A stretch of DNA of 64,000 nt, from the NCBI RefSeq assembly GCF_013131805.1, contig NZ_JABJRC010000005.1, positions 1 to 64,000 on the forward strand, given 5' to 3'. The position numbers and the translations under genes are program-made. This document shows positions 16,780-25,102 of the stretch, one piece after another (within the stretch, counting starts at the first letter, position 1; each line of letters begins with the position of its first letter). The DNA is from Kribbella sandramycini. GTDB taxonomy: Bacteria; Actinomycetota; Actinomycetes; Propionibacteriales; Kribbellaceae. The notes below the pieces were generated by a model. That model was not told the DNA's origin, searched no databases, and saw only the letters and a program-made list of their open reading frames with translations.

Positions 16780-16799
16780 CCTGGATTCACCATTCCAGG
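16780..16799. promoter_or_regulatory. Operator-like dyad, copy 3
   Basis: CCTGG at 16780-16784 and CCAGG at 16795-16799 with a 10-base spacer, 37 bases upstream of the ATG at 16743 and just after the ardC stop at 16809. Outer bases (AACCTGG, CCAGGACT) match the other two copies. Confidence 0.65.
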
Positions 16800-16808
16800 A
16801 CTTCACAT

Positions 16809-17696
16809 TCAGAGCACCAGGTCAGGTCCTTGCTCACGACAAGTACCTGTCAGATCGTCATGGAGTCGCGGCGACCGGTCGCGCACCGGCTCCCCGCTCT
16901 GGCCAAGATGAGTTTCGACAACGCCCGCGATCCGACCGACGGCGTTCACGACTCGGGTACCGACCGCGTCGACCAATCGCGCCGGCGGCCTGAGGCCAAC
17001 CGCGGCCGCAGACGCCACTAAACGCTCCGGAACGACACCGTCACCCACGGCACCGCACCGCGCAAGCACCCCGTACGCGACACACTCCGCCTCGAACTCG
17101 ACCAGGCCCCGGCAGACCGACCCGCTCGACAGCTTGTGCATCCGCAGATGCGCAAGCTCATGAGCGATCCGCCCAGCCGCATCACGAGCACCAAGTTCAG
17201 GACTCAACACGATCTGCCGACGACGACGATCGACCCAGGAAACCGCCGCGATCTCAGACTCAGCCCAACGGACGCCGAAACCCGATACCCCTGCCACCTT
17301 GGTCAAGGCAGACACCAACTCCGCCGGCGAAGCCGCCGCGATTGACGGCAGAGCCGGACTCCCGCCCGCGGTCTGCGTGACGTCCCAGACCGTCGCCACA
17401 TCGTGTCGCCGAAACCCATCACGAGCACCCGCCGCCACCCCCGCGCCAGGCAGAACTCGAATCCCAGACTCCCCCCGAGCAATTCTCCGCCCACTCCGCC
17501 GCCAGAACTCCAGCTCGTTCACCCACGTCGCCTCGGGCAGCTGAAACCTGATCAACAAGACGTTCCGGAAACTCTGACCGCGCAACACCGCCGCAGAATC
17601 GAGCCAACGCACCCAACGCCCCACCGACGACCGCCCACCAACCTCCGCCTCGAACACCCGACGAAGGTCAGCACTCCTGACCTGGAACCTGCTCAT
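16809..17696 (-). CDS. ArdC-like antirestriction protein (ssDNA-binding domain plus zinc metallopeptidase)
   Basis: 295 residues. The first 110 residues match the ArdC-type N-terminal domain (FQLPEATWVNELEFWRRSGRRIARGESGI region, here in pieces ATWVNELEFW and RIARGESGI). A zinc-peptidase segment follows with HELAH at residues 179-183 and a downstream EFEAE that can give the third ligand. ArdC proteins protect incoming single-stranded plasmid DNA from restriction. ATG 17696 has GGGAGGCG upstream. The IS481-type element begins only 84 bases upstream, so the native promoter may be displaced. A longer frame into the transposase is a shadow. Confidence 0.82.
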   Translation of the reverse strand: MSRFQVRSADLRRVFEAEVGGRSSVGRWVRWLDSAAVLRGQSFRNVLLIRFQLPEATWVNELEFWRRSGRRIARGESGIRVLPGAGVAAGARDGFRRHDVATVWDVTQTAGGSPALPSIAAASPAELVSALTKVAGVSGFGVRWAESEIAAVSWVDRRRRQIVLSPELGARDAAGRIAHELAHLRMHKLSSGSVCRGLVEFEAECVAYGVLARCGAVGDGVVPERLVASAAAVGLRPPARLVDAVGTRVVNAVGRIAGVVETHLGQSGEPVRDRSPRLHDDLTGTCREQGPDLVL

Positions 17697-17764
17697 CACG
17701 CCTCCCGAAGTCCATCTCGAGAGACTCAACGGATCCACCGAGCCGACTTTCAGCTCAACTCCGC

Positions 17765-17779
17765 CGGACACTTCTAAGG
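17765..17779. repeat. Left 15-bp target-site duplication of the IS481-type element
   Basis: CGGACACTTCTAAGG, repeated exactly at 19224-19238 on the other side of the element. Before insertion this sequence sat within a small palindrome, TCCGCC...GGCGGA. Confidence 0.85.
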
Positions 17780-19223
17780 TGTCATGTCTCAGGAGATAGG
17801 TGACAGTTCTGTGGTGAGACATCGGTGACGGTTTGAGGGTTGTTGGTGGTGACACTTCGGGCGGGGCGGTGACACCGGTAGCGGGTCGACTGCGCCGGTG
17901 CCGAAGAACGAACTTGTTGATCCTCGTGTCCGTCTCGCGATCACGCAGTGGCCGTCCGATGCGCCTCGCGGGGCGGTCACGACGTTCTGTGCCGAACACG
18001 GCATCTCCCGCAAGACGTTCTACGAGATCCGCCGCCGGAGCCTGACCGACGGGCCCGCAGCGGCACTCGAACCACGATCGCGGCGGCCGAAGACGAGCCC
18101 GTCGAAACTGGCCGACGAGACCACACAGCAGGCAATCGGGGTCCGGGCTGCACTCGAGCAGTCCGGACTCGACCACGGCCCGATCAGCGTGCACGACAAA
18201 ATGCACGCCATCGGCCTGCAAGCTGTGCCCTCGGTCGCTTCGCTGACCCGGATCTTCCGCGCAGCCGGTGTCGCGCGACGCGAGCTCAGGAAGAAACCCC
18301 GGGCCGCGTGGCGCCGGTTCGTCTATCCGGCTCCGAACGCCTGCTGGCAACTCGACGCCACCGAATACGTCCTCACCCGCGGCCGCAGATGCGTGATCTT
18401 CCAGCTCATCGACGACCACTCCCGCTACGCAGTCGCCTCCCACGTCACCTGGGGTGAGACCTCACAAGCCGCCATCACCGTGTTCGACAAAGCCATCACC
18501 GCGCACGGCGTCCCGCAACGACTGCTGTCCGACAACGGCATCGCGCTCACCCCGTCACGCCGCGGACTCCTGGGCCAGTTCGTCGTCCACCTCATGGCAC
18601 TCGGCGTCGAACCCATCACCGGCAAACCCTACAAACCCACCACCCAGGGCAAGAACGAACGCTTCCACCAGACCCTGTTCCGCTACCTCGACAAACAACC
18701 ACTCGCCGAAACCCTCGACGAACTGCAGGCCCAGGTCGACACCTTCGACCACATCTACAACACCCAACGACCCCACCAAGCACTCCCCGGCCGCGTCACC
18801 CCACAGACCGCCTGGCAGGCCACCGAGAAGACCGAGACACCCCGCCCCGCCCACGACCTGATCCGCCTGCCTCCCGCGCCGCCCCGACCCGCCCACGCCC
18901 CGAAACCCGCACACCTGCCTGACGGCACCATCGTCAAGAAACTGACCAGCGCCGGCGTGCTCTACCTCAACAAAGTCCAATACATGATCGGCGCCCAGCA
19001 CCGCTTCCAACAGGTCCTCGTCATCACCAACGACAACAAGATCACCATCACCACCCTCGAAGGCGAAATCCTCATCGAACACACCCGACCCGCACCCGGC
19101 ACCACCTACGTCGGCAACGCCAAACCACCCGGCCCAAGCACCCGACCGTCACCGAAGTCCTGAGACATCAACTGTCACCGATGTCCTGACACAGAACCGT
19201 CACCCATGTCCTGAGACATCACA
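17780..19223 (+). mobile_element. IS481-family insertion sequence, complete (1444 bp)
   Basis: The element begins TGTCATGTCTCAGGA and ends with the complement TCCTGAGACATCACA. The terminal inverted repeats run about 49 bases with roughly eight mismatches, and each end contains two copies of a GGTGAC-containing subrepeat. It is flanked by a 15-bp direct repeat, at the upper end of the 4-15 bp known for IS481 elements. The single transposase gene is intact. It lies between ardC and a gene with a LexA-type box. The well-preserved ends and duplication point to a recent insertion. Confidence 0.9.
17898..19163 (+). CDS. IS481-family DDE transposase
   Basis: 421 residues from a GTG start. An N-terminal helix-turn-helix (TTFCAEHGISRKTFYEIRRR region) is followed by an rve integrase-core domain. 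The catalytic triad is visible as D153 in WQLDATEY, D212 in LLSDNG and E254 in KNERFHQ. A proline-rich linker and a beta-rich C-terminal domain (AGVLYLNKVQYMIG) complete the protein. It carries out cut-and-paste or copy-out movement of the surrounding element. No frameshift or stop is seen, so it may be active. Confidence 0.93.
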   Translation: MPKNELVDPRVRLAITQWPSDAPRGAVTTFCAEHGISRKTFYEIRRRSLTDGPAAALEPRSRRPKTSPSKLADETTQQAIGVRAALEQSGLDHGPISVHDKMHAIGLQAVPSVASLTRIFRAAGVARRELRKKPRAAWRRFVYPAPNACWQLDATEYVLTRGRRCVIFQLIDDHSRYAVASHVTWGETSQAAITVFDKAITAHGVPQRLLSDNGIALTPSRRGLLGQFVVHLMALGVEPITGKPYKPTTQGKNERFHQTLFRYLDKQPLAETLDELQAQVDTFDHIYNTQRPHQALPGRVTPQTAWQATEKTETPRPAHDLIRLPPAPPRPAHAPKPAHLPDGTIVKKLTSAGVLYLNKVQYMIGAQHRFQQVLVITNDNKITITTLEGEILIEHTRPAPGTTYVGNAKPPGPSTRPSPKS

Positions 19224-19238
19224 CGGACACTTCTAAGG
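19224..19238. repeat. Right 15-bp target-site duplication of the IS481-type element
   Basis: CGGACACTTCTAAGG, identical to 17765-17779, directly abutting the right inverted repeat. Confidence 0.85.
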
Positions 19239-19252
19239 CGGAAGCCATGTGC

Positions 19253-19268
19253 TCGAACACATGTTCTA
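19253..19268. promoter_or_regulatory. LexA-type SOS box
   Basis: TCGAACACATGTTCTA matches 15 of 16 positions of the actinobacterial LexA consensus TCGAAC-N4-GTTCGA. It overlaps a possible -10 (TACTCT, 19267-19272) six bases before the ATG at 19279, which would give a leaderless, DNA-damage-controlled transcript. Confidence 0.65.
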
Positions 19269-19278
19269 CTCTTGGGTC

Positions 19279-19581
19279 ATGGGCAGCCGAAGTCGCATCT
19301 ACACGCCCCCTATCGAGCCAGACCCCCGTCAAAGGCTTTGCTGGGTGTACGTACGAGTCGACGACCGCGACCGCTGGCGCCCCGGCGTGATCCTGGACTG
19401 GCGCCCAGCAAACGGCGGAGGCAAGGCCGCCCTGGTCGCCCACGTCCGCGATCCGCACACGTTCGGGTTCGCTCTGGAGTGGTTCGCGACGACACGCATC
19501 TGGATCGTCACATCTCAACCACCAAGTCAGGCACGTCAGACAGCCGCCCACTCCCGTTCGGCCGGCGGGACGAGGCACTGA
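19279..19581 (+). CDS. SOS-controlled small hypothetical protein, C-terminus possibly displaced
   Basis: 100 residues. The first 70 or so (MGSRSRIYTPPIEPDPRQR, CWVYVRV, WRPGVILDW, LVAHVRDPHTFGFALEWF) look like a conserved actinobacterial small protein that I associate with error-prone polymerase loci; that association is from memory and tentative. After about residue 75 the sequence becomes low-complexity (TSQPPSQARQTAAHSRSAGG) and runs into an IS3-like remnant on the other strand, so the natural end may have been lost. A LexA-type box lies immediately upstream. No polymerase gene follows here. Confidence 0.6.
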   Translation: MGSRSRIYTPPIEPDPRQRLCWVYVRVDDRDRWRPGVILDWRPANGGGKAALVAHVRDPHTFGFALEWFATTRIWIVTSQPPSQARQTAAHSRSAGGTRH

Positions 19582-19608
19582 GGAGCATGCCGGACGAGTC
19601 ATACACGA

Positions 19609-19720
19609 CTGGGATCCCGAAGTCCCTCGCGATCTGCGTGATCGGGGCCTCGCCTTTGCGGGCGACCGCAACCACGTCACAACAGAGCTCCTCAGGGGAA
19701 AGCTTCGGTATAACGGGCAT
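19609..19720 (-). pseudogene. Fragment of IS3-type transposase OrfA
   Basis: The minus-strand stretch MPVIPKLSPEELCCDVVAVA followed by RKGEAPITQIARDFGI resembles the N-terminal helix-turn-helix of IS3-family OrfA proteins. Similarity ends abruptly after FGIPVV, and no OrfB or inverted repeats are nearby. It is a relic. Confidence 0.6.
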
Positions 19721-19872
19721 CCTTCCAGCAAGGACCAAGTCCTCACAGGTCAGGAGTCAACCGAACCGGGACAGTCCCCTGAACCACCCGGGGTGCTCGG
19801 CTGGCACCACCGTGTCGGACAAACATCAAGGAGTGTGCGGACGCAGAATTGGGCAGGTGGGCGAGCATCACG

Positions 19873-20622
19873 TCATCTGCGCAGTCGTGCACCGAGCGCG
19901 AACCACATCACTCGATCTTCCGGCGAGAGGCTACGGGCAATCTTTTGCAACTCGAGATCCCACGGATCGCTAACCTGATCCAAGCTTCGAATTCCAACGA
20001 ATGGAATGTAATCTGCCTCGACCTCGGGGTCAGATTCATTGAGCGGCACCAGGACGCGACTAGAGACGAGCGCATGTAACAGCGCTGGCGCAAGATCGCC
20101 GTGGTCGTATCGTCCATCGATGAGGTGCCGCCGAATCTCGTCGCCTGAGTATGTCGCGGCCGGCCTGGTGAGCTTGGGGCACACAGCTGCAGCAGCCAGA
20201 TTCAGCAGCTGACCCGCTGACGCGGCATCCGAAACAAGTGGACGAACCAAACTGATCAGCGCGTGCACGTGACCGCGGAACGGCTTCGCCCGCCCGGTCT
20301 CCCAGCGTTCGACGTTCACTCTGGTCACTTTGAGGGCGTCGGCGAACTTTACCTGGCTAAGGCCGAGCACCGTCCTAAACCCCCGCAAGGCGGTGGGCAC
20401 ATCGACCGGCAGCGGCCACTCTGGCGCGAAGCTATCGTGTTGATAAAGCCAGAGCCCGAAACGATCGGGCGCTTGACGCCCCGAAGCAGTCCCGCGTGAC
20501 GGATTTCGGAACGTCACTGAGCTGAGCGACGCTCCTGGAGGATCGGAGCAGTAGGCGGGGAAGATCGCGCCATCACCCTGGCGTGGGCCGCGCAAGTGGT
20601 CCTCAACGAGCTTCACCATCAC
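19873..20622 (-). CDS. XRE-type helix-turn-helix protein
   Basis: Up to 249 residues. A helix-turn-helix of the XRE/Cro type lies at about residues 80-130 (LRGFRTVLGLSQVKFADALKVTRVNVERWETGR, in pieces LGLSQVKFADAL and VTRVNVERWETG). The N-terminal 70 residues are poorly ordered in composition, and the start is uncertain: a GTG/ATG cluster at 20616-20622 lacks a clear ribosome site. The C-terminal half is helical and acidic with no recognised ligand domain. It probably regulates genes of this accessory region. Confidence 0.65.
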   Translation of the reverse strand: MMVKLVEDHLRGPRQGDGAIFPAYCSDPPGASLSSVTFRNPSRGTASGRQAPDRFGLWLYQHDSFAPEWPLPVDVPTALRGFRTVLGLSQVKFADALKVTRVNVERWETGRAKPFRGHVHALISLVRPLVSDAASAGQLLNLAAAAVCPKLTRPAATYSGDEIRRHLIDGRYDHGDLAPALLHALVSSRVLVPLNESDPEVEADYIPFVGIRSLDQVSDPWDLELQKIARSLSPEDRVMWFALGARLRR

Positions 20623-21243
20623 AATGTATGTGAGGGTGGATCCGAAGTCATGTAGGCATCAGGATGGCTGGCATGACGAAAGGTTCCGCCAGCAGCCGCC
20701 TACTCCGCGCAGCAACACGCATCGATGCTGCGACAAAGCTCATCGGCTCGTGCGCCAAGCTCATCGTTGCTTGCACCACGTTGACTGGCGCAGTGATCCT
20801 TCTTGTTAGCATCGTGCGTTCCGGCTGAAACCGCCTGTCAGCCAACAGCGATGACACACCCGAGCCGTCCTCGCCCATTCGAGGTCTCTCTAGTGACCAC
20901 TTTCGGCGGCCAAGGCGTCGTGCCCTCGCCCCCTTCGATCCGAAACCCCTCAGCCGACTGCACAACATCTCCCGTGGGAACACACAACGCAGCTCATAAC
21001 GCGACCCGGCAACCCTCGGCCGCGGACGCCCAAACACATCCCAAGCCACAGCCAACTCAAGACAGGCGTCTCCTCGGCCAACGTAACCACCGCCCACCGC
21101 GGCTGCATCGCGTCACTCCACTGCGGTAGAACACCCGCCAGCAGAACACCGCCCAGAGCGACAGATCCCGCTGATGCGATCGGAGCCGGGCCGAGTGCAG
21201 AGTGATCTAACCGACGCGATTCGCCTGTGGGACGATTTCCGCC
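20623..21243. other. Gene-poor stretch with one possible small ORF
   Basis: Between the XRE gene and the first HEPN gene I see only the short membrane-peptide candidate at 20673-20828. The longer frames here have no ribosome sites and no recognisable composition. No tRNA or clear hairpin was found. Confidence 0.5.
20673..20828 (+). CDS. Possible 51-aa single-pass membrane peptide
   Basis: ATG at 20673 with AGGA nine bases upstream (another in-frame ATG lies at 20664). A basic amphipathic N-terminus (MTKGSASSRLLRAATR) leads to a hydrophobic C-terminal helix (LIVACTTLTGAVILLVSIV). The layout resembles toxin-like or regulatory small membrane proteins, but no family is recognised. Confidence 0.3.
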   Translation: MTKGSASSRLLRAATRIDAATKLIGSCAKLIVACTTLTGAVILLVSIVRSG

Positions 21244-22539
21244 ATGCCCGACGAAGACCCCTCGACCTGGCCGACCGCGACGTATCAGGGGGGCGAAGAG
21301 CCGGTTCATCCCTCGATTCACAGCACCGTGGTCCGGGCAGCCGCCGTAGGGCTCAAGTGTGGCTGGCAACGATTGCGCGACTTCGACGGGACGATCACCG
21401 GGCCGGTCAGCGGCTTCATTCAACTGCCCAGCGGCGCAGACACGCGTTCTTTGATCGTCGATGAGAGGAACATGGAGACCTGGGAGGGTCACGCCTTCGA
21501 ACAGTGGCTACTCATTGACGGATATGACGCAATTTGGGATCCGACTCAGGGATCGATCATTGCGGCCGTCGAACTCAGCCGATCTTACGGACTGCGGAAC
21601 GTCCCCGGCATTGAGATGAAACAGGCAGGTCGACCCTCACTTGGCTACACACTCAAGGTGAGCTCGAGCAGCGAGAACCTCTCGATAAGCCTTACGCAAC
21701 CTTCACCGACGGCGCTTCAATTGCTCGGCCATTCCGAGACGGGTGCCGCCCTCGTGATCTCTGGATTTCAAGGTCAACCCCATCGTGGGGTAGCGAAGAC
21801 GTTGAACGAATTGGCAAACTCCTTCTTCGTTGATCTCGCGATCTGTTTCGACGTAGCTTGCCAACTGAAGACCCATCGAGCACAGCCGGCCGAGAGCCGC
21901 GACGAGCCCGCCGTCGACGCAACCCCTCGCTTCCCGATTAACGACTACAACGCCGATGCCGCATCTCTCTACCTTTACGCCAGGACCTTCACAGCGCAGC
22001 AGTCCGCGAGTCTGCAGTACCTCGCGTACTACCAAGTCATTGAGTACTTCGCGCCGGTATACGCCCGCCGCGACGCGGTAACTCGCCTTCGCAATGCGAT
22101 CAAGGACCCTGCGTTCGATCTGGCAGACGACTCGGCACTAGGGCGCGTCGTGGGCATGCTCACCGCCGGCCGCAACATCCTGGGCGACCGCCAACAGGTA
22201 ACGACGACAGTAGGCGCCTGCGTCGAGGAGGAAGAGTTGGCCGCCTGGCTGGACTCGCGACCGATCGCCGCGAAGGCCTTGGCCGACAAAACCCGCATAT
22301 CAGGAATCCATCCCCTGCACCGACGGGAGAAGAATGCCGCATTGGTGACGGAAGCAGCAAATCGTATCTACAACCTGAGATGCCGAATCGTCCACGCGAA
22401 AGAAGACGGACAGTACGTCGAACCGCTGCGCATATTTGACCAGAACAGCCAAGAACTACTGCAACATGACATCGCGTTGGTGAGATTCGTGGCCGAGCGT
22501 GTGCTGATCAAATCGAGCCAGTCGAGATCTTGGGCCTGA
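21244..22539 (+). CDS. HEPN-motif protein, ApeA-like (predicted defence RNase)
   Basis: 431 residues. The N-terminal 200 residues are beta-rich (WQRLRDFDGTITG, LPSGADTRSLIVDE). The C-terminal part is helical: SLQYLAYYQVIEYFAPVYAR followed near residue 379 by LRCRIVHAK, an R-x4-H signature of HEPN ribonucleases. The layout resembles ApeA-like abortive-infection proteins, in which the HEPN domain cuts RNA on infection. The ribosome site of ATG 21244 is weak. It heads a set of four plus-strand genes (to 26914) in an accessory region. RNase activity is inferred. Confidence 0.65.
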   Translation: MPDEDPSTWPTATYQGGEEPVHPSIHSTVVRAAAVGLKCGWQRLRDFDGTITGPVSGFIQLPSGADTRSLIVDERNMETWEGHAFEQWLLIDGYDAIWDPTQGSIIAAVELSRSYGLRNVPGIEMKQAGRPSLGYTLKVSSSSENLSISLTQPSPTALQLLGHSETGAALVISGFQGQPHRGVAKTLNELANSFFVDLAICFDVACQLKTHRAQPAESRDEPAVDATPRFPINDYNADAASLYLYARTFTAQQSASLQYLAYYQVIEYFAPVYARRDAVTRLRNAIKDPAFDLADDSALGRVVGMLTAGRNILGDRQQVTTTVGACVEEEELAAWLDSRPIAAKALADKTRISGIHPLHRREKNAALVTEAANRIYNLRCRIVHAKEDGQYVEPLRIFDQNSQELLQHDIALVRFVAERVLIKSSQSRSWA

Positions 22540-22692
22540 TCGCACTGCCACAGGGTCGGAGGCGATCACCTTTGCCCCCAGCCCCTCAGGTTCGCACAGC
22601 CTGACCACTTGGATCTGCGATGGCGCCCTGTCGTCCCGAACCGTGTAACGCGGTGGCCGATTCCGCGATGAGCGTGGCAAGGGGGGATGGTC

Positions 22693-24129
22693 ATGTCATC
22701 ATCCGAAACGTTTGTCTACTTGCTCTGCGCTGCGCTCGTCGGGGTCGGAAACCTACTGCTGCTTCGCGCGGTGAGGCCGCCTCGATGGCAGTCGTGCGCA
22801 ACGCTGGTCCTGATCGCACTACCGATGACGGCATTGGTAGGCCAGCCGGCGTTGGCATTCTTCTTGCCGATCGCGGCCACCGTCATCCCGTTCTTGGTGA
22901 CCCTCACAAGAGTCCGGCCGTCCATGGCGGCGTCTCTCGCGTACGCGGTGGCACTGGGCCTGATACCAGGAATCTTCGCGCTACAAGAGCCTTTGAAGGG
23001 ATACGATTGGGCCCGTGGAGTACCCGGCGTGATGCTGGTCGTCTTCTACTACCTTGTGGTGCACGACAGCTATCGCGAAGCCGCCTTCCCGAGCGCCGGA
23101 CCCTCTCAGCCCCACACAGTCACTCCGGGGCTGTCCATCATGGCGCTGGGAGCCTGCACCTCGTTCGTTTACCTGCTACTGCGCTTCCAGAGCGACAACA
23201 CGCCGGGCGCCGCCAGAGAGCCCGCCGGCGCGTCTGAGGTCTGGATCGGCGCCTCAGCCTTGGCCTGCGTCGCGGTCGTCAACCTGCTTCTCTACAGGCG
23301 GACCAGAAACAAGCTCATGGCCGTCGCGATCGCACTCGCCGGGCTATTCTCCTGGCTCGCCTACCTGGCATTCAACCTAACCGGCTCCGGGAAAATGCCG
23401 CAGTGGTACACCGCCGCCTTCATCCTGGCGGCCCTGCTCACAGGCGCACTGCTCAGCGAATCGACCATCGTCAACGTGGACCGCCTCCAAGACGTCCGCC
23501 CAACAGCCGCCACTACCGCCCTAGCAGTCATCGCCGGGGCAGGAGTCGCCTCGACCTGGATCTGGCTCTTGACCGACGCCATCTGGCACGGATCTCGCGG
23601 CGCGTCACTGAACTCAACCTTGGTCGTGACGATAGCCGCGATCGGCGCAGCAAGTGTGCTCGCTATCAGCTGCGCAGTCATCGCCGGCCAGTCGATGGCC
23701 GACAGACAGCTGACACAAGACCCGGTCCCCTTCGTTGTGTTGCAGGATCAACTGCTCTACCTGGTCTTCTCGGGCTTCGCGCTCGCCCTCCCGGCGATCT
23801 CGCTGGCCCAGGCGGATGGCAATCTCCGAGAAGCGATCCAGACGCCGTCGATCTTCCTCGGCACGCCGTTCTTCTTCTTTTACGCCTTCGCCCTGGAGAA
23901 CAACCGCACTCACCTCGACCGCCAAAGGGCACGGATCATCGAACTGCACAGCCGAACTTCACGCCCCAGCCATCCGGACTCTTGGCTGACGACCCTGCGC
24001 CGGCACATGCTGTTCCAGCGATTGACGACGTACGCGATCGCAACCTTGACCGTCGTCCCGTTGTCCGTCGTCGTCCTTGGCGCCTTCGACAAGCTGCTGA
24101 AGCTCCTCAAACAATCCCGAACCACGTAA
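22693..24129 (+). CDS. Polytopic membrane protein, unknown function
   Basis: 478 residues from ATG 22693, which has AAGGGGGG suitably upstream. About eleven hydrophobic helices fill most of the protein (for example FVYLLCAALVGVGNLLLL, ALAVIAGAGVASTWIWLL, LVFSGFALALPAISLA). A short basic cytoplasmic loop, NRTHLDRQRARIIEL, lies before the last helix. I recognise no transporter motif. Eight bases separate it from a second membrane protein, so the two are probably one operon and may form one complex. Confidence 0.75.
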   Translation: MSSSETFVYLLCAALVGVGNLLLLRAVRPPRWQSCATLVLIALPMTALVGQPALAFFLPIAATVIPFLVTLTRVRPSMAASLAYAVALGLIPGIFALQEPLKGYDWARGVPGVMLVVFYYLVVHDSYREAAFPSAGPSQPHTVTPGLSIMALGACTSFVYLLLRFQSDNTPGAAREPAGASEVWIGASALACVAVVNLLLYRRTRNKLMAVAIALAGLFSWLAYLAFNLTGSGKMPQWYTAAFILAALLTGALLSESTIVNVDRLQDVRPTAATTALAVIAGAGVASTWIWLLTDAIWHGSRGASLNSTLVVTIAAIGAASVLAISCAVIAGQSMADRQLTQDPVPFVVLQDQLLYLVFSGFALALPAISLAQADGNLREAIQTPSIFLGTPFFFFYAFALENNRTHLDRQRARIIELHSRTSRPSHPDSWLTTLRRHMLFQRLTTYAIATLTVVPLSVVVLGAFDKLLKLLKQSRTT

Positions 24130-24137
24130 CCTCAAGC

Positions 24138-24788
24138 ATGACTCCGCTCCGAGCGGCACTCGCAGCTGGCGGCCTAATCAGCGCCGCCGGATTCGGTGTC
24201 ATGAAGACGCTCTCCCAGCACTTCCCAGCCGCGGCCGGCGCACTCGAACTCAAGGACTACCTCAGCGCCACCTGGGGCGACGCAGTCCTCCTACCGATCT
24301 CGCTGGCGAGCCTGACTTTCGCGTATCGAACGCTCCCATCCACACCTCACGACGGTCGGTGGTTCCTCATCACGGCGACCGGCGGCGCCATCGCTGCGGC
24401 ACTCACCCAACTACAGTGGCTGCTCGACGACGACCCGCAGCTGAACTGGACACTGCCGGCTCCGCACACCTTCAACGCTGCCGGCATCTACCACGCGGTG
24501 TTCCTCACCGCCTCTGCCGCAACATTCGCAGGGCTTTGGGCCGTCACCCTTCGGCGATGGGCCGACTCTCAGCTGACGAACAGGCAACCCGCAACTGCCC
24601 TCGTACTGGCCTTCCTGAGCAGCCTCGCCTTCGCCGCCCTGCTGATCATCGACAACCACCTGACCACTGACCGCAGATCGTCCGCCTCGACTCTGCTCGC
24701 AATCGGCGGATCAGTCCTGATCGCAACGTTGGGGCTGGGAATCGTCGCAGCTCGCCGATTCAAGGATCGGCATACCGGACAGCAATGA
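24138..24788 (+). CDS. Six-helix membrane protein, unknown function
   Basis: 216 residues from ATG 24138, eight bases after the previous stop. Roughly six hydrophobic helices (AALAAGGLISAAGFGV, AVLLPISLASLTFAY, ATGGAIAAALTQLQWLL, AVFLTASAATFAGLWAV, ALVLAFLSSLAFAALLII, AIGGSVLIATLGLGIVAA). No recognised motif. It may be a partner of the larger upstream membrane protein; the nearby HEPN genes make a membrane-associated defence role conceivable but unproven. Confidence 0.7.
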   Translation: MTPLRAALAAGGLISAAGFGVMKTLSQHFPAAAGALELKDYLSATWGDAVLLPISLASLTFAYRTLPSTPHDGRWFLITATGGAIAAALTQLQWLLDDDPQLNWTLPAPHTFNAAGIYHAVFLTASAATFAGLWAVTLRRWADSQLTNRQPATALVLAFLSSLAFAALLIIDNHLTTDRRSSASTLLAIGGSVLIATLGLGIVAARRFKDRHTGQQ

Positions 24789-24800
24789 TCGCCGCGAGCG

Positions 24801-24950
24801 TCAGTCTCGCCATCGAGCGAGACCGCCGCCCTGACGCTTCGCGTGATCTGCCTGCTTCTTCGCGAACGCCGCAGCAAAGACCGCGACCACCAACGCGATG
24901 CCGGACAACGCCAAACCGATGACGTCCACGCCCGAGGCGGACAACCGCAT
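24801..24950 (-). CDS. Possible 49-aa single-pass membrane protein
   Basis: ATG 24950 opens a frame of 49 codons on the minus strand: MRLSASGVDVIGLALSGIAL, a hydrophobic helix, then a charged tail (AKKQADHAKRQGGG). This hydrophobic-then-basic layout is common for real small actinobacterial membrane proteins. The ribosome site is weak. Apart from this, 24789-25102 is empty. Confidence 0.35.
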   Translation of the reverse strand: MRLSASGVDVIGLALSGIALVVAVFAAAFAKKQADHAKRQGGGLARWRD

Positions 24951-25102
24951 GACTTAGAAGGTAGCGCGTTCGGCGACGAATCCGCGGCACGTCAACTTAA
25001 GCGGGCCGTATCGGGTTGCAGCCAGGCGAGCGCGCTGGCGAACTAATCAGCTCGTGATGTCGCCTGTGAGCTGAGATGCTGCAGCGAGGAAGGGAGCGCC
25101 TA

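Noticed and set aside
17697..18443. Upstream extension of the ardC frame
   Set aside because: It runs through the IS481 end and antisense to the transposase. The ATG at 17696 has a strong ribosome site and starts the conserved ArdC region.
20648..21097. 149-codon minus-strand frame
   Set aside because: No ribosome site, no domain, and inconsistent composition along the frame.
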